Origin: Burkholderiales bacterium
GTDB lineage: Bacteria; Pseudomonadota; Gammaproteobacteria; Burkholderiales; Casimicrobiaceae
Length of the DNA: 8,280 bases
Direction of reading: 5' to 3'
Assembly: GCA_025354075.1 (NCBI GenBank)
Contig: JANXNO010000376.1
Coordinates: 1 to 8,280, forward strand
Shown: in pieces, positions 5,662-8,280 of the stretch
Layout: every line of letters begins with the position of its first letter
Position numbering within the stretch: the stretch's first letter is position 1
Notes under the pieces: model-generated
Databases searched by the model: none
What the model saw: only the letters and a program-made list of their open reading frames with translations
Told to the model about the DNA's origin: nothing
Program-made: the position numbers and the translations under genes

Positions 5662-6675
5662 CTAAAGCGCCAACGCGCCGTGCGCCCGCGCGGCAAGTCC
5701 GCCGAGCGTTAACCACGCGTCACCCGCCGCTTGCCCCTTGCTCTGCGCATCAAGCGTCGCGCAGGTCTTCAGCAACGATGCGATGCGTCGCGGATCAATC
5801 TCACTGGCGGCGACTTCCATCGCCTTCTGTCGCTTGCCCCACACCCGCGCATTGCGCAGGGCCTGCATCATCGGCACGCCTTCGCGACGGTTCATGAAAA
5901 TCGAGCCTAGCGCATGCACGTCTTCCGCGAGCTGCCACGACAAACGCGGCGCTTGCTCGCCCTCAGCTTGCAGGCCCGCGAGCACGCGACCGTAACGGGC
6001 GAGATCGCCGCGCAGGAACGCCTCCGAAAGCTCGCTCACGTCGTAGCGCGCGACATCGGTCACCGCATTCAAAACATCTTCAATGGCGAGTTTGCCTGGT
6101 TTCACCAGCAGCGCCAATTTTTCGATTTCCTGCTTCGCTGCGAGCAAGTTGCCTTCGCAGCGCTCGCTGATTAACTCGATCACTTCACGCGCCGCATCAA
6201 ACCCCGCCAGCGTGAGTCGCGACTTGATCCATCGTGGCAACTGATCGCGTTCGACGAGCGGTGCGGCCACCGTGACGCCCGCACGATCACACGCCATGAA
6301 CCAGGCGGAATCTGTCGCCGTGCGATCCAGTTTCGGCAGATTGATGATGAACAACATGTCCGGCGGCGGATCGTTCGCGAGCTTGCCAAAAAATGCGCCG
6401 GCATCGACGGAAGGCTTCGCCGTGTTGATGGTGATTTCAACGATGCGCAGCGTGGAAAACAGCGACAGGTTATCGCTCGATTGCGTGATCAGACTCCAGT
6501 CGAAATGCGCCTCAACCACGAAGTGTTCGCGCTCGCTGTAACCCGCTTTGCGCGCAACCGCGCGAACAGCATCAGCGGCCTCAAGCTTGGTCAGCGTTTC
6601 TTCGCCGTGAATGACGTAGATGGGCTTCAGCGCATCGGTCAGGCGGTTGGCGAGTTGATCGGGGGAGACTTGCAT
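5662..6675 (-). CDS. holA: DNA polymerase III subunit delta (clamp loader)
   Basis: The delta subunit opens the beta sliding clamp during clamp loading in chromosome replication. The protein is 337 aa, near the E. coli length of 343. It begins MQVSPDQLANRL and continues KPIYVIHGEETLTKLEAADAVR, the typical delta N-terminus with its degenerate nucleotide-binding fold. The middle carries LPKLDRTATDSAWF and GNLLAAKQEIEKLALL, and the C-terminal helical collar domain ends DAWLTLGGLAARAHG. Gene position after leuS and lptE is the conserved arrangement. The start ATG at 6675 has no visible Shine-Dalgarno and no upstream in-frame alternative before the REP-type element. The gap to lptE is 79 nt, so transcription probably reads through from lptE across the repeat, or starts within it. 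Confidence 0.94.
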   Translation of the reverse strand: MQVSPDQLANRLTDALKPIYVIHGEETLTKLEAADAVRAVARKAGYSEREHFVVEAHFDWSLITQSSDNLSLFSTLRIVEITINTAKPSVDAGAFFGKLANDPPPDMLFIINLPKLDRTATDSAWFMACDRAGVTVAAPLVERDQLPRWIKSRLTLAGFDAAREVIELISERCEGNLLAAKQEIEKLALLVKPGKLAIEDVLNAVTDVARYDVSELSEAFLRGDLARYGRVLAGLQAEGEQAPRLSWQLAEDVHALGSIFMNRREGVPMMQALRNARVWGKRQKAMEVAASEIDPRRIASLLKTCATLDAQSKGQAAGDAWLTLGGLAARAHGALAL

Positions 6676-6683
6676 TGATGCGA

Positions 6684-6750
6684 TTGTAGGAGCAACTTGT
6701 CGCGACCATAGGTAGAGCAGACGGCGGTTCGCGGCAAGCCGCTCCTACAA
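6684..6750. repeat. REP-type inverted pair (REPIN-like) between lptE and holA
   Basis: The outer arms TTGTAGGAGC (6684-6693) and GCTCCTACAA (6741-6750) are perfect reverse complements. The similarity continues inward: the left unit reads TAGGAGCAACTTGTCGCGAC and the right unit, read on the minus strand, TAGGAGCGGCTTGCCGCGAA. The right unit has its own palindrome GCGGC-TT-GCCGC. From general knowledge, this TAGGAGCGGCTTGCCGCGA-type sequence is a common REP element in Pseudomonas, Xanthomonas relatives and some betaproteobacteria. Two REPs head to head form a REPIN, which is mobilised in trans by a RAYT transposase. No RAYT gene is in the window. Confidence 0.85.
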
Positions 6751-6754
6751 AGAA

Positions 6755-7299
6755 CTAACCGGGCTTTTTCACCGCCTGCAAGCGCCGCAAAATCTGCGCG
6801 GCTGCGTCGAGTTGCATGTCCCGAATCAGTTGCCGTTCTTCGCCTTCTTTCGCGAGCGCCTGTGATTCGGCAAACGAAAAATCGCGACGAATCGTGATCT
6901 CTCCCGGTTCACCCCAGGCGCGGCCTTTGGCGTCGACAAACTCGTAGCGAACGCGATATTCAAGTTCGAACTCGCGGGCCCGACCGCCGCCCGAAAGCGA
7001 CAGCACGCGCTTGTCGAAAAATACCTGCAAAAAACGGATCGCAAAATCGGCGTCTTCAATCTTCGTCTTGATTTGCACGCCATTGCTGGTCAACCCCGAA
7101 ATCACATCAGGTACGACCGGTGCGACCGTGCCCGCCACGTTGGCCGTACCAACGCCAAACGTAGTGGGACGTTGCACAAATACGCTACTGAACGGATAAG
7201 TGGCAGCCCCGCGCAACTGGAAACCGCAGGCGCTTAGCAGCGCAGATGCGATGATCGCGGTGGCCAGTGACAAGGGGGGCGTGCGGCGGTGATTCACTT

Positions 7300-7303
<4 letters not shown>
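6755..7303 (-). CDS. lptE: LPS-assembly lipoprotein LptE
   Basis: An outer-membrane lipoprotein that plugs the LptD barrel and completes the machine delivering lipopolysaccharide to the cell surface. The 182-aa protein has a positively charged start (MKVNHRRTPP), a hydrophobic stretch (SLATAIIASALL) and lipobox LSAC with the lipidated cysteine at residue 26, followed by GFQLRG, the hallmark of LptE. The body ends with DMQLDAAAQILRRLQAV, the usual C-terminal helix. Start is GTG at 7303, overlapping the leuS stop as GTGA (7300-7303), so it is translationally coupled to leuS. Another GTG lies two codons further in, but the overlap favours the first. Cleavage by signal peptidase II is expected between A25 and C26. 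Confidence 0.95.

Positions 7304-8280
<977 letters not shown>

Overview
The window looks like a short chromosomal stretch of a Gram-negative proteobacterium. The order leuS-lptE-holA, an outer-membrane LPS-assembly lipoprotein, and two classes of dispersed palindromic repeat point to Beta- or Gammaproteobacteria, with Betaproteobacteria (Burkholderiales-like) more likely. No 16S or other decisive marker is present, so the lineage is an inference.

Left part (1-2341), accessory in character. It begins with the last 40 codons of an ABC exporter of the kind that processes double-glycine leader peptides (+ strand). Tail-to-tail with it, on the minus strand, lie two tandemly duplicated 39-codon genes. 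Each encodes a canonical double-glycine leader ending in IGGG and a remnant of only seven residues, ESLTNCH or ESLTNTH. Divergent from these peptide genes is a 622-aa protein with a helical TPR-like N-terminal half and an intact HD-GYP cyclic-di-GMP phosphodiesterase domain. Exporter, two very short secreted-type peptides and a TPR-plus-HD-GYP protein in one place suggest a peptide secretion or signalling module that ends in c-di-GMP turnover. This is the main novelty candidate. The grouping and the motifs are seen in the sequence; the signalling role is inference.

Middle (2342-5645). A 349-nt AT-richer spacer holds a hairpin that may be a terminator and a second inverted repeat close to the next start codon. 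metY (O-acetylhomoserine sulfhydrylase, methionine synthesis) follows, translationally coupled by an ATGA overlap to an alpha/beta hydrolase of unknown substrate. A GC-rich inverted repeat doublet of dispersed type separates these from rsmE (16S rRNA m3U1498 methyltransferase).

Right part (5662-8280), minus strand. It carries the conserved housekeeping cluster leuS-lptE-holA. leuS and lptE overlap by 4 nt. A REP-type inverted pair (REPIN-like) sits between lptE and holA. leuS is broken near position 8200: its C-terminal third is on the minus strand, but the last ~75 nt of the window encode an earlier, conserved part of LeuS on the plus strand. This is an inversion or fold-back junction and is most likely a chimeric assembly end.
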